From Agromyces sp. SYSU T00194 (lineage in GTDB: Bacteria; Actinomycetota; Actinomycetes; Actinomycetales; Microbacteriaceae): 64,000 nt of DNA. This document shows positions 1-9,200 of this stretch, piece after piece. The position numbers and the translations under genes were made by a program. The DNA lies in NCBI RefSeq assembly GCF_040496035.1, contig NZ_JBEPJZ010000001.1, positions 744,001-808,000 of the forward strand. Reading direction: 5' to 3'. How positions within the stretch are numbered: position 1 is the stretch's first letter; each line of letters starts with the position of its first letter. A model generated the notes under the pieces. It saw only the letters and a list, made by a program, of their open reading frames with translations, had not been told where the DNA came from and searched no databases.

Positions 1-165
1 CGACGGCGGCAGCTCGTACAGCTCGGCGTCGGTGGGCGAGATCGCGCCGCGGAAGATCCAGAGGAACGGGGCGATGATCGCGAGGGCGGCGACGCCGAGC
101 ACCGCGAACGCGAGGATGCGCTGGGCGAGGTCGGCGACGGGGCGGGGGCGGATGACGGTGCTCAT
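1..165 (-). CDS. Sugar ABC transporter permease 2 (MalG-type), C-terminal part cut off by window edge
   Basis: Only the first 55 residues lie in the window; the gene runs off the left edge on the minus strand. The visible part has a short basic N-terminus and a first hydrophobic segment (about residues 16-36), as in the second membrane subunit of carbohydrate importers (CUT1 family, MalG-like). The start ATG overlaps the stop of the neighbouring permease as ATGA, so the two are probably translationally coupled. With the permease and binding protein upstream it forms a binding protein-permease-permease operon. The substrate cannot be told from sequence. The family call rests mainly on context. 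Confidence 0.8.
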   Translation of the reverse strand, partial: MSTVIRPRPVADLAQRILAFAVLGVAALAIIAPFLWIFRGAISPTDAELYELPPS

Positions 166-1127
166 TCGTAGTACGTCCATCGGCGGGAGATGCGGAACTG
201 GAGCCCCGTCAGCACGACGAGGATGACGAGCAGCGTGATGCCGACCGTGGAGGCGTAGCCGAGGTCGAAGCTGCCGAAGGCGAGGTCGTAGATGTACTGC
301 ACGATCGTGCGGCTCGCATCGCCCGGGCCGCCGCCGGTGAGCACCTCGGGCTCGGCGAACAGCTGGAACGCGTTGATCGTGTTGATCACGACGAGGAAGA
401 ACACCGTGGGCGAGAGCAGCGGCAGCGTGACCCGGAAGAAGCGCTGCCAGGCGTTCGCGCCGTCGACGATCGCCGCCTCGCGGATCTCGTTCGGGATCGA
501 CTGCAGCCCGGCGATGTAGACGAGGATCGAGAACCCGAGCGTCTTCCACGACGACACGATGATGATCGACACCGGCGCCCAGGTGCTGGAGCCGAGCCAG
601 TCGATGCGATCGATGCCGAGTTCGCCGAGCCAGTAGTTGACCAGCCCGAGGTCCTTGTTGAGCAGGAAGCGCCAGATCAGGGCGACCGCCGTCGAGGAGA
701 CCACGAACGGGAACAGGAACGACAGCCGGAAGAACCCGCGCAGCCAGCGCGGCATCCGCATCTCCAGCAGCACCGCGAGCAGCAGGCCGATGACGACGTT
801 GGCGGCGAGGATGGCGACGGCCATGTAGGTCGTCGATCCGTAGACGGCGAGGAGCCGCTCGTCGCTCGCGAGGCGCTGGAAGTTGTCGAGGCCGACGAAC
901 CGGCCGTCGCTCAGGAGGTTCCAGTCGTAGAAGCTCAGCCCGACCACGCCCAGGGCGGGAGCGAGCACGAACAGCAGGAAGGCGAGCAGGGACGGGGTGA
1001 GGAAGGCCAGTGCGGCCCATCCCTGCCCGCTGCGGCGCCTGCGGGGGCGGGGCGGTGTCTCCGACGATGCGGGGGCGGGAGCCGTGTCGGTCCCACCCCC
1101 CACCCGGATGAGGGTGTCGGTCGTCAT
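162..1127 (-). CDS. Sugar ABC transporter permease 1 (MalF-type, CUT1)
   Basis: This 321-residue integral membrane protein should form half of the channel of an ABC sugar importer. After a Pro/Arg-rich cytoplasmic N-terminus (about 35 residues) there are six probable membrane segments. Near residue 215 is the EAA loop (EIREAAIVDGANAWQRFF), which docks the ATPase subunit in this family. No ATPase gene is visible; many actinobacterial CUT1 importers use a shared MsiK-type ATPase encoded elsewhere (family knowledge). It starts one base after the stop of the binding-protein gene and ends overlapping the next permease by 4 nt, so all three should be one transcript. Confidence 0.93.
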   Translation of the reverse strand: MTTDTLIRVGGGTDTAPAPASSETPPRPRRRRSGQGWAALAFLTPSLLAFLLFVLAPALGVVGLSFYDWNLLSDGRFVGLDNFQRLASDERLLAVYGSTTYMAVAILAANVVIGLLLAVLLEMRMPRWLRGFFRLSFLFPFVVSSTAVALIWRFLLNKDLGLVNYWLGELGIDRIDWLGSSTWAPVSIIIVSSWKTLGFSILVYIAGLQSIPNEIREAAIVDGANAWQRFFRVTLPLLSPTVFFLVVINTINAFQLFAEPEVLTGGGPGDASRTIVQYIYDLAFGSFDLGYASTVGITLLVILVVLTGLQFRISRRWTYYE

Positions 1128-1128
1128 C

Positions 1129-2454
1129 TCACTCGCACGTCACGATGGGCTCGAGCTCGCCCTGCATGGTGGCGAGACCCTCGTCGACGGTGACGTCGCC
1201 GGCGAAGATCAGCTGCAGGCTGCGCAGCACGGTCGACTCGAACTCGCTGTACTTCGCGGGTGCGGGGTACGGCACGAGCGCGTCGTGGTCGTCGATGCTC
1301 GAGTAGAACAGGTCGGTGTTCGCCGGCGGGACCCCGCCTTCGCCCATCTGCGCAGCGATGGACCGGCGCGACGGGATCTGGTTGCCGGGTTCCTCGGCCG
1401 TGCCGACGTAGAGCTCCTGCATCATGTCGCTGATCGTGAACTTCTGGAACTCCCACGCGAGGTCGGGGTTCTCCGACGAGCTCAGGATCGGATACGTGGC
1501 GCCGCCCACGACCGTGCGGTAGGTGTCGCCGGTCGGATAGAGCTGGATGTCCGCGGCGGTGAAGCCGGCGGGTCCGAACGAGCCGTTGGGCCAGCGGCCC
1601 GCGCCGAACATGGCGACCGTGCCGTTCTGGAACCTGGTGAACACGTCGCTCATCGGCATCGGGGCGGGAGCGATCCCGTCCTCGATGAGGTCGTTCAGGA
1701 ACGTGACCGCCGTGGTCACCTCCGGGGTGTCGACGGTCACCTCGCAGACGTCGTCGGAGGTGAGGTTGCCGCCCGAGTTCGCGACCCACGGCATGATGCC
1801 GGGGAAGATCTCGTTGCTCGCCCAGGTGAAGCCGTACCGGTCGTTCGCCCCGTCGCCGTCGGTGTCCGCGCTCAGTGCGGCGGCGGTCTCCCGGAACTCG
1901 TCCCACGTCCAGTCGGCGGACGGCGGCTGGATGCCGGCCTCGGCGAAGACGTCGGTGTTGTACCAGACCACCATGTCGTTCCACGACTGCGGGATGCCGA
2001 TGATGTCGCCGTCGACGGTGAACCCGTCGATGAGGCCCGGCGCGATGTCGTCGCGGAGTTCCGCGGCCTCCGGGTCGTTCTCGAGGTAGTCGTTGATGGG
2101 CGTCACGAGGTCGTTCGCGTGCACGAACTGCGCGCCCTCCGTGGAGATCACCATGAGGTCGGGCCGCTCGCCGCCCGCGATCATGGTGGCGACGTTGGCG
2201 TAGTAGTTGCCCCAGTTCTCACCCGCGACCGGGGTGAGGGTGATCTCGACGCCGTCGTGCTCGGCCTCGAAGGCGTCGGCGGTCGCCTGGTTGGTCTGCT
2301 CCGCCGACGGTCCGTAGTTCCAGAACACGACGTTGAGCGTTCCGCCGTCGCTCGCGTCGCCGCCCGCCCCCGAGGACGAGCAGCCCGTGAGGGCGAGGGA
2401 GGCCGTGACGAGTGCGGTCAGCGCTGTGGCAGCGCGTCTCTCGGTGCGCTTCAT
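1129..2454 (-). CDS. Extracellular sugar-binding lipoprotein of ABC importer
   Basis: This is a family-1 solute-binding protein of 441 residues and the first gene of the importer operon. The N-terminus has a basic start (MKRTERR), a hydrophobic stretch and a lipobox (LTGC), so it should be cleaved and lipid-anchored outside the membrane. I chose the ATG at 2454 because a GAGGAAA ribosome site (about 2464-2470) fits it. An upstream in-frame ATG at 2475 has none and would spoil the signal peptide. The mature region has Trp/Tyr-rich motifs and the WTWDEF segment typical of oligosaccharide or glycoside binders. Regulation is by the LacI-type repressor encoded just upstream. The ligand is unknown. 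Confidence 0.94.
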   Translation of the reverse strand: MKRTERRAATALTALVTASLALTGCSSSGAGGDASDGGTLNVVFWNYGPSAEQTNQATADAFEAEHDGVEITLTPVAGENWGNYYANVATMIAGGERPDLMVISTEGAQFVHANDLVTPINDYLENDPEAAELRDDIAPGLIDGFTVDGDIIGIPQSWNDMVVWYNTDVFAEAGIQPPSADWTWDEFRETAAALSADTDGDGANDRYGFTWASNEIFPGIMPWVANSGGNLTSDDVCEVTVDTPEVTTAVTFLNDLIEDGIAPAPMPMSDVFTRFQNGTVAMFGAGRWPNGSFGPAGFTAADIQLYPTGDTYRTVVGGATYPILSSSENPDLAWEFQKFTISDMMQELYVGTAEEPGNQIPSRRSIAAQMGEGGVPPANTDLFYSSIDDHDALVPYPAPAKYSEFESTVLRSLQLIFAGDVTVDEGLATMQGELEPIVTCE

Positions 2455-2493
2455 TTCGGTTGGTTTCCTCTCCATTGAGAATCGGGTACACAC

Positions 2494-2522
2494 AGTAGAG
2501 CGCATGTAATCGGTTTCGTCAA
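2494..2522 (-). promoter_or_regulatory. Promoter of the sugar importer operon
   Basis: Read on the minus strand there is a -35 TTGACG (2522-2517), a 17-nt spacer and a -10 TCTACT (2499-2494), about 40 nt upstream of the binding-protein start. The spacer contains one arm of the LacI-type operator, so a bound repressor would cover the promoter. Confidence 0.6.
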
Positions 2523-2586
2523 GTATTCGATTACATCGCGATCTGGGCGCGCAAGATCACCGGAAATCCAATGTAAATCGGTTACA
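2504..2586. promoter_or_regulatory. LacI-family operator sites in front of the importer operon
   Basis: Two copies of ATGTAATCG face each other as a perfect 9-bp inverted repeat (2504-2512 and 2528-2536) around the -35 region. A third, nearly palindromic copy, TGTAAATCGGTTACA, lies at 2572-2586 and overlaps the stop codon of the lacI gene. With the half-site upstream of lacI they suggest an operator TGTAATCGGTTACA with the central CG typical of the LacI family. Assignment to the adjacent repressor is inference from position. Confidence 0.7.
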
Positions 2587-3574
2587 AGGCGGCGGGGACG
2601 GCGGGTGTAGGGAGGAGCTCCCCACGGAGCACGACGGTGCGCGGGGGCTGGTCGTCTCCGCCGATGCGGTCCAGCAGCATGTCGGCCGCGGTGGTGCCCA
2701 GGTGCCTGGCGGGAAGCCGCACCTGCGTGAGTTCGCCCGCCATCGCGGGCGGATACGGCAGCTCGCCGATGACGGCGACGTCGATGGCAGCCCCGGCGTC
2801 GTCCTGTTCGGCGAGCGCCTGGAGCGCGCCGACGCCCATGGAGTTGTTGGTGGTCACCACCGCGTCGGGGGGATCGGCGAGGGCGAGCAGCGCGCGCATC
2901 GCCTCGCGTCCACCCTGCACGCGGTAGTCGCCGTGCACCAGCAGGTCGCGGATCTCGGCGTCGCCACCCCGGGCGAGCACCACGTCGCGCCAGCCGAGCG
3001 CCCGGTCCTCAGTCCATTCCATCTCGGGGGGTCCCGCGATGCAGGCCACCCGTCGACGTCCGCGATCGAAGAGGTGACGGGTGATCTCCGCGCCGATGGC
3101 GCGATTGTCGACCATGACCGCGTCGATGTTGAGCCCGGTCCTGCGGTCGACCGCGACGACCGGTCGACCGCGATCGGTCAGGTGCCGGATGTCGCCGTCG
3201 ACCGACGACGGCGCGAGGATCACCCCCGCCATGTCCTCCGAGTTCGCGATGTCGAGGTACCGCGTCTCCTTCTCGGGATCGTCGTCGGTGTTGCAGAGCA
3301 CGATGGAGTAGCCCGCGCGCTGCGCGTGGTCCTCCACGCCGCGGGCGAGTGCGGTGAAGAACGGGTTCTCGATGTCGGGGATGACGAGCGCGATGAGCTC
3401 CGAGGTCTGACGACGCAGTCGCCGGGCCGTGCGGCTGGGAACGAACCGCAGCCGATCGGCGGCGTCCTGCACGCGCTGCGCCGTGTCGGGCGAGACCTTG
3501 GCGCCGTTGAAGAACCGGGAGACGGTCGCCGTCGACACCCCGGCCGCTGCCGCCACCTCGTAGATCGTCGCCAT
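2582..3574 (-). CDS. LacI-family transcriptional repressor of the sugar importer
   Basis: This 330-residue regulator starts with the classic LacI helix-turn-helix (MATIYEVAAAAGVSTATVSR, residues 1-20) and the hinge region (to about 60). A periplasmic-binding-protein-like sugar sensor fold follows. I chose ATG 3574 because the HTH begins at that Met and a GGGAGG ribosome site lies about 10 nt upstream; the longer open frame starts with a repeat-encoded MPVPVPV stretch that no family member has. It lies directly upstream of, and in line with, the importer it probably controls. Operator-like sites occur both before the importer and before this gene, so autoregulation is likely. Confidence 0.95.
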   Translation of the reverse strand: MATIYEVAAAAGVSTATVSRFFNGAKVSPDTAQRVQDAADRLRFVPSRTARRLRRQTSELIALVIPDIENPFFTALARGVEDHAQRAGYSIVLCNTDDDPEKETRYLDIANSEDMAGVILAPSSVDGDIRHLTDRGRPVVAVDRRTGLNIDAVMVDNRAIGAEITRHLFDRGRRRVACIAGPPEMEWTEDRALGWRDVVLARGGDAEIRDLLVHGDYRVQGGREAMRALLALADPPDAVVTTNNSMGVGALQALAEQDDAGAAIDVAVIGELPYPPAMAGELTQVRLPARHLGTTAADMLLDRIGGDDQPPRTVVLRGELLPTPAVPAAL

Positions 3575-3594
3575 CGCAACACCATACCTCCCGC

Positions 3595-3609
3595 GGAATC
3601 GGTTACACC
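3595..3609. promoter_or_regulatory. LacI-type operator half-site upstream of lacI gene
   Basis: GGAATCGGTTACACC lies 20 nt before the repressor start and shares AATCGGTTACA with the proposed operator. It would let the repressor control its own gene. The left half is degenerate, so affinity may be lower. Confidence 0.5.
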
Positions 3610-3740
3610 ACGGTGTGGGCAACCTCCGACGCGGGACTCGGGCCGTGCCGGGAGAGGCCGACGGCGGATGCCACTCGCCATCCGCGCACGGAGCGGCGTA
3701 TGGTGCGTCGTCCGTCGCATCCGCGTCCGCCCCGCCCTGC

Positions 3741-3793
3741 ACCCGCACCCGCACCGGCACCGGCACCGGCACCGGCACCGGCACCGGCACCGG
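3741..3793. repeat. Hexanucleotide tandem repeat (GCACCG)n
   Basis: About eight head-to-tail copies of a 6-bp unit (GCACCG with a few GCACCC) lie in the 377-bp gap between the divergent lacI and esterase genes. The same gap holds the lacI operator at its left end and a possible -10 for the esterase (TAGCAT, 3918-3923) at its right end; I see no gene in it. The run stays open in several frames, which produces spurious reading frames on both strands. Such a repeat can vary in length by slippage. Confidence 0.9.
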
Positions 3794-3951
3794 GGGCGAA
3801 CTGAAGGAGATATGGGGTCGCGCGCGCCCCGCGCACGGCGTGTCGCCGATCGAGTCCTCCGATTCGCCCGGGCGGGTCCTCGGGCGGGCGGGATTCGGCG
3901 CGGGAGCCCGCCTCGGGTAGCATCACCCCACCCGATTCCCCCGGAGCCCCG

Positions 3952-5100
3952 ATGCCCAGCACCCGTGCGACCGACGGCGGCTCGGGCCGGGGCGCCGCAC
4001 CCGACGGGCGCCGGCCGGCCGGACGCCGCCGAAGCCTCCGCGCGCTCCTCGTCGCGGTAGCGGCCGGGTCGGCGATCGCCGCGGTCGCCGCACTCAGCGG
4101 GTTCCACCTGGGGCTGCGCGCCATCGATCCCGCCGGGCCGAACGACGTCAGCGAGCTCCCGGGCGACGCCGTCGTCGGCATCCGCACCTTCACGGCGCCG
4201 ACGACCGGCATCACGATCGACGAGGACCTCGAGTACGGCGCGCGACCCGACGGCACGCTGCTGACGCTCGACGTCTGCGCCCCCGCCGGCAGCGCGGCGG
4301 TGCGTCCGGCGGTGCTCGCCATCCACGGCGGGAGCTGGGCGCGCGGCGACAAGGCGAGCGACGACTGGCGGCTGGTCTGCGAATGGCTCGCGTCGCAGGG
4401 CTTCGTGGCCGCATCCGTCAACTACCGCCTGGTGCCCGACGTGACCTATCCGGCCGCGATCGACGACGTCGCGCTCGCGGTCTCGTGGCTGCGCGAGCCC
4501 GAACAGGTCGCCGCCTACGGCATCGACCCCGCCCGCGTCGGCGCGTTCGGCGGCTCGGCGGGCGGCAACCTCGCGGCGCTGCTCGGCACGGTCGGCGACG
4601 GCCCGCTCGACACCGGTTCGCGCGTCGGGGCCGTGGTCGAGCTCAGCGGGCCGATCACCCTGGACGCGGTGTCCCTCGGCGCCGACCAGGCGACGCCGTG
4701 GCTGCACGGCATCGTCTCCGACTACCTGGGTTGCGAGCGCGCCTCCGAGTGCCCGCAGGCCGACCTCGCGTCGCCCACCACGCACGTCGACGCGTCCGAC
4801 CCGCCCGTGCTCATCGCGCACGCCGACGACGAGATCATCCCCCTGGCCCAGGCCGACCGCTTCGCCCGCACGCTCGAGGAGGCCGGCGTGCCGGTCGAGT
4901 TCGTGGTCGTCGCCGGCGAGGAGCACTCCATCGGCATCCTCGACGCGGGGCTGCGCGAGCGCGTCGCGACCTTCCTGCACGCGCACCTGGGCTGGGCGGA
5001 GCAGCTCCCGGTCGAGCAGCTCGCGGCGCCCGAGGCCGATGCCGCGGCGGCGCCGGCGACGGATGCCCCGCAGGCGACGGACTCCCCCGCCGAGGGCTGA
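3952..5100 (+). CDS. Exported alpha/beta-hydrolase (BD-FAE / HSL-like esterase)
   Basis: This 382-residue protein has an Arg-rich start and one hydrophobic segment (about residues 29-51) that should anchor or export it, so the enzyme acts outside the cell. The hydrolase domain shows the oxyanion motif HGGSW (125-129), the nucleophile elbow GGSAG with Ser202, a probable acid at Asp292 or Asp293 (HADDEIIPL) and His325 (GEEHS). This is a complete catalytic triad of the carboxylesterase/feruloyl-esterase-like group. The C-terminal 45 residues are Ala-rich and look like a flexible tail. A CGGAG ribosome site precedes the ATG. The natural ester is unknown; an esterase beside a sugar importer could deacylate plant polysaccharide, but that is speculation. 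Confidence 0.88.
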   Translation: MPSTRATDGGSGRGAAPDGRRPAGRRRSLRALLVAVAAGSAIAAVAALSGFHLGLRAIDPAGPNDVSELPGDAVVGIRTFTAPTTGITIDEDLEYGARPDGTLLTLDVCAPAGSAAVRPAVLAIHGGSWARGDKASDDWRLVCEWLASQGFVAASVNYRLVPDVTYPAAIDDVALAVSWLREPEQVAAYGIDPARVGAFGGSAGGNLAALLGTVGDGPLDTGSRVGAVVELSGPITLDAVSLGADQATPWLHGIVSDYLGCERASECPQADLASPTTHVDASDPPVLIAHADDEIIPLAQADRFARTLEEAGVPVEFVVVAGEEHSIGILDAGLRERVATFLHAHLGWAEQLPVEQLAAPEADAAAAPATDAPQATDSPAEG

Positions 5101-5148
5101 CCCGGGCGCACGCCCCTGCGCCTCGCGGGCCGCCACCGGCGCGGATGA

Positions 5149-5202
5149 CGGCGGATGCACGCCTCACGATTGCGCGTCGTGTCGGGTCGCGTGCATCCGC
5201 CG
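5149..5202. terminator. Hairpin between convergent esterase and SDR genes
   Basis: A perfect 14-bp inverted repeat, CGGCGGATGCACGC (5149-5162) against GCGTGCATCCGCCG (5189-5202), with a 26-nt loop lies between two convergent genes. No T-run follows. It is a likely bidirectional terminator or transcript-end stabiliser. Confidence 0.55.
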
Positions 5203-5240
5203 CCGGTCCCGGAAGCACCCCTGACCCCGGGACGTCTCGG

Positions 5241-6077
5241 TCAGATCAGCAGCTCGCGCGCATCCGACATCGGCAGGCGCTTCTCGGCGAGCCCGCGCAG
5301 GTAGTCGTCGGCGCCGAGCGTGCGCGTCATGGTGCGCATCGCGCCGTCGGAGACCGCGCCGACGGCGACGAGCGGCCGCATCGGCAGGCGGTTCAGCACG
5401 ACCTCGGCGCGGTCGCGGCGCAGCGCCCTCACGGCCTGACGGGCGATCGTCGCCGACGCGTTCGTGCCGAGGTACCAGGGCACGGGCGTCTCGTAGGCGG
5501 GGTACATGCCCTCGTCGCCGATGAAGCCGGGCGAGACGACCGTGCTCGACACGCCCGTGCCGGCGAGCTCGGCGCGCAGCGCCCGCGAGAACGCGACCAG
5601 CCCGGCCTTCGACGCCGAGTAGTCGACGAGGAAGGGCAGGCCGGCGAGCCCGGCGAGCGACGCGACGTTGAGCACGCGCCCGAAGCCGCGCTCGCGCATG
5701 CCGCCGAGCACGAGGCGTGTGAGCTCCATGGGCGCCACGAGGTTGGTGTCGAGGATGCGCGTGGGATCGGCGTCGCCGTACCCGCTCGCGCGGGCGAGGC
5801 CGGCGTTGTTCACGAGCACGTCGACCGGGCCGAGGAGCGTCGACACCCGGTCGACGATGCCCGCGCGATCGCTCGGGTCGGTGACGTCGCCCGGCACCGC
5901 GATCGCGCGGCGGCCGGTGGTCGCCGCGATCTCCTCGGCGAGCTCGTCGAGCGGCGCCACCGTGCGGGCGGTGACGGCCACGCTGCATCCGGCGGCCGCC
6001 AGCTCGCGTGCGAGGTGCCGCCCCAGTCCGCGGGATGCGCCGGTGACCAGCGCGACCCGTCCGTCGAAGTCGTCCAT
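5241..6077 (-). CDS. Short-chain dehydrogenase/reductase
   Basis: This classical SDR of 278 residues has the NAD(P)-binding TGASRGLG at residues 12-19, NNAG near residue 87 and the catalytic YSASK motif, with a Ser (NVASLAG) about 14 residues before it. I chose ATG 6077 because the Rossmann fold begins at once and GGAGAGGA lies upstream; the longer open frame has no homologous-looking sequence. It is divergent from the SARP-type regulator, with 133 bp between the starts, so that regulator might control it. The substrate cannot be inferred. Confidence 0.92.
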   Translation of the reverse strand: MDDFDGRVALVTGASRGLGRHLARELAAAGCSVAVTARTVAPLDELAEEIAATTGRRAIAVPGDVTDPSDRAGIVDRVSTLLGPVDVLVNNAGLARASGYGDADPTRILDTNLVAPMELTRLVLGGMRERGFGRVLNVASLAGLAGLPFLVDYSASKAGLVAFSRALRAELAGTGVSSTVVSPGFIGDEGMYPAYETPVPWYLGTNASATIARQAVRALRRDRAEVVLNRLPMRPLVAVGAVSDGAMRTMTRTLGADDYLRGLAEKRLPMSDARELLI

Positions 6078-6210
6078 CTTCCCTGTCCTCTCCTGCGATC
6101 GCCTGCCGCGACCGCGCGGTCGATCCGCGTGCACGGCACGATGCCGGGTGGAGTTCACATCGGGGTCACACCCGGGTCGCGGGCCGCCGCCGCGCGGTAC
6201 AGTCGCCCCG

Positions 6211-9200
6211 ATGCTGGTGCGCCTGTTCGGAGCGGTCGCCGTCGGTGACGGGGCCGGCACCGCGCTGGGAGCCGGGCGCTCGGCGGCGATCCTCGCGATG
6301 CTCGCGCTGCGGCCCGGCGCGGCCGTGGGCGTCGATCGCCTCGTCGATGAGCTGTGGGGCGCGGATGCCCCGGGCGAGGCCGAGCACGCCCTGCGCGTCG
6401 CGGTCTCGCGGCTGCGCGCCGCGCTCACCGCCGCCGGGATGCGCGACGTCGTCGCGACGCGCGCCGGCGGATACGCCCTCGAGGTCCCGCGCGAGTCGGT
6501 CGACCTCGCGTGCTTCGAGGACCTCGCGGCCGCCGGACTCGGTGCGACCGACGCCGACGGCGCGCTGGCGACGCTGGAGCGCGCCCTCGCCCTCTGGACC
6601 GACGCCCCGCTCGCCGCATTCCCCTACGCCGACTTCGCGCTCGACGCGCGCGACCACCTGCAGGAGCTGCGGCGCGAGGCCCTCGTGCGCTGGGCCGAGC
6701 TCGCGACCGAGGCGGGACGCGCCGACGAGCCGCCGGCCGTGCTGCAGGCGGTGCTCCGCGACGACCGGCTGCACGAGGGGCTCTGGGTGGCGGCGGCACG
6801 AGCGGCCCGGCGGGCCCGGGGCGCGGTCGACGCCCTCCGCATGGTGGGTCGCGCCCGCGCCGCCCTGGGCGACGGCGGGCTCGCGCCCGGCCCCGAGCTG
6901 CTCGCGCTCGAGGCCGAGCTGCGCGGCGAGGTCGCTCCCGACGCGCATCCCGACCCGCCGCACGCCCTGCCCGCGCCGGTCGACGCGTTCATCGGCCGCG
7001 AGCGCGAGCTCGACGCCCTGTCCGACCTCCTCCGCGGTCGGCGCCTGGTGACGCTGGTGGGGCCGGGCGGATGCGGCAAGACGCGCCTGGCCACCGAGGC
7101 CGGCGCCCGTGCGCGTCAGGCGTTCGCAGACCGGGTCTGGTTCGTCGACCTCGTCGCCGCCGACGGACCGGCCGACGTCGCGGGCATCATGACGCGTGCG
7201 CTGGGGCTCGGCCCGTGGGCGCACGAGGATCCGGCCGGGGCGCTGCATCGCGTGCTCGGCGACCGGGCCGCGCTGCTCGTGCTCGACAACTGCGAGCACG
7301 TCGTGGAGGCGGCCGCGTCGCACGCGCAGGCCCTGCTGCGCGACTGCGCCGGCCTGCGCGTGCTCGCGACCAGCCGCGAGGCGCTGCGGGTGCCGGGCGA
7401 GCAGGTGTTCACCGTGCCCTCGCTCGCGGTGCCCGAGCGAATGCCGGCGAGCGACCCGGTCGCGACCTCCGCTCCGGGCGCCGGTGCATCGGCCGGCGGC
7501 GCGGACGCGCCGGACGACCCCGTGGCGCGGATCGCCGACGTCCCCGCGGTCGCCCTCTTCGTCGAGCGCAGCCGGAGCGCCGTGCCGGGCTTCGTGCTGA
7601 CCGCCGACAACGCCCCGGGCATCACGCGCATCACGCGGGCGCTCGACGGCATCCCGCTCGCGATCGAGCTCGCCGCGGTGCGCCTGCGCACCCTCGACGT
7701 GACCGAGCTCGCCGCCCGCCTCGACGACCTCTTCACCGCGCTCGGCGTCGGATCGCGCACCGCCCTGCCGCGCCACCGCACCCTCGGCGCCGCGCTCGAC
7801 TGGAGCTTCGCGCTGCTCGAGGCCGACGAGCAGCGGCTCCTCCGCGCCCTCGGCGCGCTCCGAAGCCCGTTCGGGCTCGACGCCGCCGCCGCGCTGCTCG
7901 GCCGGGCCCCCGACGCGACCGAGCCGGCGATGGCCGGCCTCGTCGAGAAGTCCCTCGTGCTGGTGGTGCGCGGCCCGACGACCCGGTACCGCCTGCTCGA
8001 GCCGGTGCGCCAGTTCGCCGCCCGCCTGGCGGCCGACTCCGGCGAGCGCGACGCGGTCGTCGCACGACGCGACGACTGGTTCGCGGCGCTCGCCACCGGG
8101 GCGGGTGCGGGACACCGTCGCTTCGAGCAGGTCGCATGGCGCACCCGCATCCGTGCCGACCGCCCCAACCTCCTGGTCGCGGTCGAGAGCCTCGCGCGCC
8201 GGGGCGAGCACGACCTGGCGGCAGACGCCGCGCTCGGGCTCGGCCGGTACTGGCAGGAGTTCGGGCTGTACGACGAGGGCCGGCGGATGCTCCGCGCGGT
8301 CCGCGCGCCCGCGGGCCTCGATGACCGGCGGCGCGGCGCACTGCTCCTCCAGGAGGCGTGGCTCGCCGGGCACCGCGGCACGTACGGCGACACGATCGCG
8401 CTCGCCGGCGCGTCCCTCGCGCTGGCGGATCGTCGCGACGACGCCCTCGCGCGGGCCGCCGCCCTGAACCTGATCGGCTCCACGCATGCGCAGCGCGGCG
8501 ACAACCGCGCCGCGCGGGAGCACCTCGATCGGGCGCTCGCCCTGCTGGTCGACCGGGACCCGACCGCGTTCGCGATGACGTCGATCAACCTCGCCGTGGT
8601 GCTGGTCTACGCGGGCCGGCCGCACGAGTCGCGCTCGGCGATGGCCGCGGCGGAGGCCGTGCCCACGGGCCCGGAAGCGCACTGGGCCCGCTTCGTCGAG
8701 GGGCTGCTCGCGCGCCTGCGCGGCGACCACGCCCTCGCCGCCGCCGAGCTCGATGCGACGATCCCGTCGTTCGAGCGCGTCGGCTCGGTCTTCCATGCCA
8801 CGCTCGCGCGGGTCGAGCGCGCGCTCGTCGCCGCCGAGTCCGGCGACCTGGAGACCGCGCGGCGGGTCATCGCGGGCGTGCTCGCCGACGCCGATCGCGG
8901 CACGGTGCCGCTCCGTCAGCGCATGACGGCGCATCGCATCGCCGCGGTGGTCCTCGCCGCAGGCGGCGACGCGGACGACGCGCTCGACGAGGCCGCACGG
9001 TCGGCGTCGGAGGCCCGCCAGTCGGAGTCGCTCGGTGGCGTCGCCGAGGCCGCCGAGACGGTCGCGCTGGTGCTCGCGGACCGGGAACCGGCGCACGCCG
9101 CGCGCCTGGTCGCCGCGGCCGGCGCGCTGCGCGGCCGGCTCGACCTCGCACGCGACGCGTGGGAGCTCGAGCGGTTCGGCCCGGTCGAGGCGGACGGGGC

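Noticed and set aside
1129..2478. Plus-strand frames over the sugar-binding protein gene
   Set aside because: They are shadows of the minus-strand lipoprotein, which has a signal peptide, lipobox and operon context.
3575..3790. N-terminal extension of the LacI protein beginning MPVPVPV
   Set aside because: It is translation of the hexamer repeat; the DNA-binding motif and ribosome site fix the start at 3574.
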